DNA of 36,124 nt from assembly GCA_013152485.1 (NCBI GenBank), contig JAADGG010000041.1, positions 94,791-130,914 of the forward strand, written 5' to 3'. The notes below the pieces were generated by a model. The model did not search any database, was not told the DNA's origin, and saw only the letters and a program-made list of their open reading frames with translations. Shown one piece after another: positions 33,555-36,124 of this stretch (the first letter of the stretch is position 1; every line of letters starts with the position of its first letter). The stretch is from Nitrospirota bacterium. Its GTDB lineage: Bacteria > Nitrospirota > Thermodesulfovibrionia > Thermodesulfovibrionales > JdFR-85. Made by a program: the position numbers and the translations under genes.

Positions 33555-34370
33555 GTGAGAGCGGTTGTCACCATAACGGTCTCGTTGATGGCCTTTTCGG
33601 TATTGCTGCTGTCGGGCAGGGAGTTCGTACGCACACACGGCAGTAATATCGAGATAATCTACAAGGATCTTACATCCGTAGACGAGATCCGCACCACGGA
33701 GCTTGACTGTGATGCGGTAAAGCCCGTGGTCTACAGGTCCGTGGTCTCTCTCGAGGGGCTCGGCACCGAGGAGAGGAAAGAGGCATTCGTCAAGATCGTG
33801 CTCCCTTCCATCCTGATCGCGGTAAACGAGATCAAGAGAGAGCGTAGGGAACTTCTCCGGATAGAGGATAAACTCTCGAAGGGTATCGCCCTGAAAGACG
33901 GTGAGCTGTCCCTGCTGAGCGGACTGTCGGAAAAATACCGTACGGACAACATAAAAGAGCTGCTCTCGCGGCTCAACACGCACCCGCCGAGCATAATACT
34001 CGCCCAGGCCGCCCTTGAGAGCGGGTGGGGCAGCTCGAGGTTCTTCGAAGAAGGCAACAACATCTTCGGCACCTGGACGTTCGGCAACAGTCCCGGCATA
34101 AAGGCCGTCAAGTCGGAAGCCCGGCTGTCGAGGTACGACTCGACCCTGGAGGCGGTCGAGGACTATCTCTTCAACATAAACGTGGGTTGGGCATACAAGG
34201 ACTTCAGGGAAAAGCGCACGGACACATCCCGTTCCCTGCAGCTTATCAAATACCTCGACAACTACTCCATTCTGAGGGAGGAGTACGTGCGGAGGCTGAA
34301 CAACATCATACGGAGCACTGATCTTGAGATTTACGATACCTGTCGTATTGATCCTGCTTTCATTCATTAG
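33555..34370 (+). CDS. Bax-like glucosaminidase-domain protein
   Basis: Predicted peptidoglycan glycoside hydrolase. The protein has 271 residues. An N-terminal hydrophobic segment (about 4-20, VVTITVSLMAFSVLLLSG) is a signal or membrane anchor, placing it in the periplasm. The helical middle (about 70-140) precedes the glucosaminidase/lysozyme-like domain with PPSIILAQAALESGWGSSRF (likely catalytic E155), then GNNIFGTWTF. The end includes VEDYLFNINVGWAYKDFREKR, as in Bax of enterobacteria. The GTG start has GGAGG 12 bases upstream, a long spacing, so the start is less sure than the call. It overlaps the deacetylase by 47 bases. Confidence 0.9.
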   Translation: MRAVVTITVSLMAFSVLLLSGREFVRTHGSNIEIIYKDLTSVDEIRTTELDCDAVKPVVYRSVVSLEGLGTEERKEAFVKIVLPSILIAVNEIKRERRELLRIEDKLSKGIALKDGELSLLSGLSEKYRTDNIKELLSRLNTHPPSIILAQAALESGWGSSRFFEEGNNIFGTWTFGNSPGIKAVKSEARLSRYDSTLEAVEDYLFNINVGWAYKDFREKRTDTSRSLQLIKYLDNYSILREEYVRRLNNIIRSTDLEIYDTCRIDPAFIH

Positions 34371-35364
34371 ACCGCTGCCTGCCGACGCAGAAAGCGGCTA
34401 TGCCGTCATTCTTCTCTACCACAAATTCGACGAACCCGGAAGCCCGAGCACGTCCATATCCACTGAAGAGTTCGAGGCCCAGCTCAAATACCTCAAGGAC
34501 AACCGTTACAATGTCATGGGGCTTCCACGGCTCGTTGCGCTCGTCAGGAAAGGAAGGGATATTCCGCCGAAAACAGTGGCCTTGACGATCGATGACGGGT
34601 ACGGATCCGTCTATAGGCATGCCTTCCCCCTCCTGAAAAAATACGGATTCCCATTTACCGTCTTTCTGTACATGGAAGCGATAGGCAGATACCCTGACTT
34701 CCTGACGATCGAGGAGCTACGGGACATGATGAGATACGAAAAGGCGACCTTCGGCAACCACTCCTATTCCCACCGCAGACTCGCACGGTGGCCGGCGGGG
34801 ATGTCCCGAAAAGAGTACATGAAACGCCTCGAATCCGACCTCGCGCAGAGCGAGGAACGTTTCAGGAAGATCCTCGGATTCGATGCCGAACTGTATGCAT
34901 TTCCGTATGGAGAGTACAACCGGGAGCTCGTCGGGTTGATAAAGAGAAGGGGCTACGCGGCTGCATTCACGCAGGACCCGGCAAGTACGGGAGGATTCTC
35001 GGATCCCTACCTGCTGCCACGATATGCATCAGTGGGCAGCTGGGCGCAGATGGACAAGTTCAGGGATTTCCTGACTACGGAACCCCTGAATGTCGATCAT
35101 GCATATCCTCCCTATGGCCTCCTCGACGAAAACCCGCCGGGCAGGATAGAGGGGAGAATCTCGGAGATCAGGACGTATAAGAACCTGGGAATCTATGTCT
35201 CGGAGCTTGGTTGGTTGCGGCCTGAGATCGACATCGACAAAGGAACGCTGAAGGTAGAGGTCAAGGAGAGGCTGAGGAGGCCGGTCAACCGCATAGGGTT
35301 CACGGGAGTAAACCATGAGACCGGCAGAAAAGCAACCTATTTCTACATGATTATACTGAGGTGA
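34324..35364 (+). CDS. Secreted polysaccharide deacetylase (NodB-type)
   Basis: Removes acetyl or similar groups from a carbohydrate, probably in the periplasm. The protein has 346 residues from a TTG at 34324, supported by GGAG eight bases upstream and by the signal peptide MRFTIPVVLILLSFIRPLPA that it creates (cleavage near ADA-ES). The NodB domain (about 83-200) carries D90-D91 in LTIDDGY, H146 and H150 (FGNHSYSH) as metal ligands and the FPYGEYN motif at about 193-199. The C-terminal ~120 residues look like a beta-rich domain without an assigned role. It begins inside the end of the glucosaminidase gene (47-base overlap), so the two are co-made. Confidence 0.92.
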   Translation: MRFTIPVVLILLSFIRPLPADAESGYAVILLYHKFDEPGSPSTSISTEEFEAQLKYLKDNRYNVMGLPRLVALVRKGRDIPPKTVALTIDDGYGSVYRHAFPLLKKYGFPFTVFLYMEAIGRYPDFLTIEELRDMMRYEKATFGNHSYSHRRLARWPAGMSRKEYMKRLESDLAQSEERFRKILGFDAELYAFPYGEYNRELVGLIKRRGYAAAFTQDPASTGGFSDPYLLPRYASVGSWAQMDKFRDFLTTEPLNVDHAYPPYGLLDENPPGRIEGRISEIRTYKNLGIYVSELGWLRPEIDIDKGTLKVEVKERLRRPVNRIGFTGVNHETGRKATYFYMIILR

Positions 35365-35405
35365 GTCTCTCCATCAAGCCTCAGGTGGCATATGCAGGGA
35401 GGGGC

Positions 35406-35654
35406 TCAATGCATCTCGCCCGTATCGCCGAAGCCTCTCAGGTAAGCCCCCAGGTTGGTACCGCATTTCGGGCAGTAGTTGACGTATATGTTATGGACCT
35501 CTCCCGTTGAATCATACCACTGGAGCGCCTCCAGGCCGGTCTCGACTATCAGTCTGCAACACCAGCTCAGGTCACTGAGCTTCTTCTCTTCCAGTTCAAC
35601 CCACCACTTTGTTGTCTCGGGGTCTCCGCTTCTGTCTTTTTCATTGTCACTCAT
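35406..35654 (-). CDS. 82-residue Cys-containing protein of unknown function
   Basis: A small acidic cytosolic protein with no signal or membrane segment. I chose the ATG at 35654, preceded by a G-rich ribosome-site-like run. C32-C33 are in a helical part (SDLSWCCRLIVETG), and C61-x2-C64 lies in VNYCPKCGTNLG, a zinc-ribbon-like half. Aromatic residues (KWWVELEEK, LQWYDSTGEV) are prominent. It is alone on the minus strand, downstream of the rRNA terminator. I do not recognise it; metal binding is inference. Confidence 0.7.
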   Translation of the reverse strand: MSDNEKDRSGDPETTKWWVELEEKKLSDLSWCCRLIVETGLEALQWYDSTGEVHNIYVNYCPKCGTNLGAYLRGFGDTGEMH

Positions 35655-35809
35655 ATCGATTCCCCCCTTTCCGGTCAAGAGGTTACACACACCTTGGTTC
35701 AGCCTGCATTCACCGACTGTTGGTTGATCCTAATGATTTTATCGGTTCTTTCTGTAAAAACTTTAATTTGCAAGCATGACGGCCGTCGATCGGGAGGGAT
35801 GAGGGGAAG

Positions 35810-35855
35810 CAAAAACAACAAAAAAGAGGATATGAGAGTCACTCATATCCTCTTT
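35810..35855 (-). terminator. Strong intrinsic terminator of the rRNA operon
   Basis: On the minus strand, just after the 5S gene, a perfect 14-base-pair stem (35855-35842 with 35836-35823) closes a five-base loop (35841-35837) and runs into a T-rich tail (TTTTTTGTTGTTTTT). This is a textbook rho-independent terminator for the operon. Confidence 0.93.
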
Positions 35856-35865
35856 AAAATTCAAG

Positions 35866-35981
<116 letters not shown>

Positions 35982-36070
35982 AAACTTTCTCTTTTGTCTT
36001 TATGATAGAACTTACGGACCTAAAAAATCAAGCCTTTGACAACGGGGGGGTACTGGGGGAAAGAGGAGCA

Positions 36071-36124
36071 GGTCAAGCCGCACGGTCTATTAGTACTGGT
36101 AAGCTGAACGGGTCACCCCGCTTA
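36071..36124 (-). rRNA. rrl: 23S ribosomal RNA, 3' end (continues beyond window)
   Basis: The last ~54 bases of the window on the minus strand match the conserved 3' end of bacterial 23S rRNA: GTTCAGCTTACCAGTACTAA, then TAGACCGTGCGGCTTGACC, whose last bases would pair with the 5' end of the molecule. The main part lies right of the window. The 3' end is estimated at about 36071. Confidence 0.9.

Noticed and set aside
33474-34367. A minus-strand open frame of about 300 codons opposite the glucosaminidase gene.
   Set aside because: It is antisense to a gene with promoter, signal peptide and catalytic motif, and shows no family feature.
35982-36070. A tRNA in the 23S-5S spacer.
   Set aside because: No cloverleaf, T-arm or CCA-like end is visible in these 89 bases.

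Overview
The window is about 36 kb of ordinary, densely packed bacterial chromosome. It holds 38 protein genes (one cut by the left edge) and the 3' end of a ribosomal RNA operon. The organism is a Gram-negative (diderm) bacterium: it carries bamA, skp, lpxD, fabZ, lpxA, lpxI and an RND efflux pump. Frequent AGG (Arg) and ATA (Ile) codons, a moderately high G+C content, a RemA-like DUF370 gene next to yicC-gmk-rpoZ-coaBC, and an LpxI-type lipid A enzyme together suggest Nitrospirota (Thermodesulfovibrionia-like) or a Desulfobacterota relative. That placement is an inference, not a measurement.

Left end (1-1618): the C-terminus of an RND transporter on +, a glycogen-binding (CBM48/AMPK1) protein on -, and a small lipoprotein on + behind a near-consensus promoter.

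Minus-strand housekeeping block (1691-15947), in transcription order from the right: vanZ-like, yggS, proC, yggT, divIVA, hisS, yicC, remA-like, gmk, rpoZ, coaBC; then, from a consensus promoter at 8358-8387, a TPR protein and a roadblock/LC7 protein; then pepQ-like, efp, accB, accC, thiE and a YhcC-type radical SAM protein. Many neighbours overlap by 4-26 bases, which points to translational coupling.

Middle (16054-27060): an M23 peptidase on +, apparently leaderless, faces a two-gene signalling operon on - (hybrid histidine kinase, then a response regulator with an HD-GYP domain). Upstream of those on - lies the outer-membrane/lipid A cluster bamA-skp-lpxD-fabZ-lpxA-lpxI.

Right part (27405-36124): on +, a Cys-rich protein of unknown function, mnmG, a 508-residue alpha-helical unknown and rsmG; trpB on - converges with rsmG. 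An extended -10 promoter then drives a Bax-like glucosaminidase overlapping a secreted polysaccharide deacetylase. Last come an 82-residue Cys-containing unknown on -, the terminator of the rRNA operon, 5S rRNA and the 3' end of 23S rRNA, all on -.

I see no mobile element, CRISPR array, phage gene, tRNA or anti-phage system. The least explained parts are the unknown gene between mnmG and rsmG, the TPR/roadblock pair, an EF-P with Arg at the modification site, the promoter pair between vanZ and the M23 gene, and the glucosaminidase/deacetylase pair.
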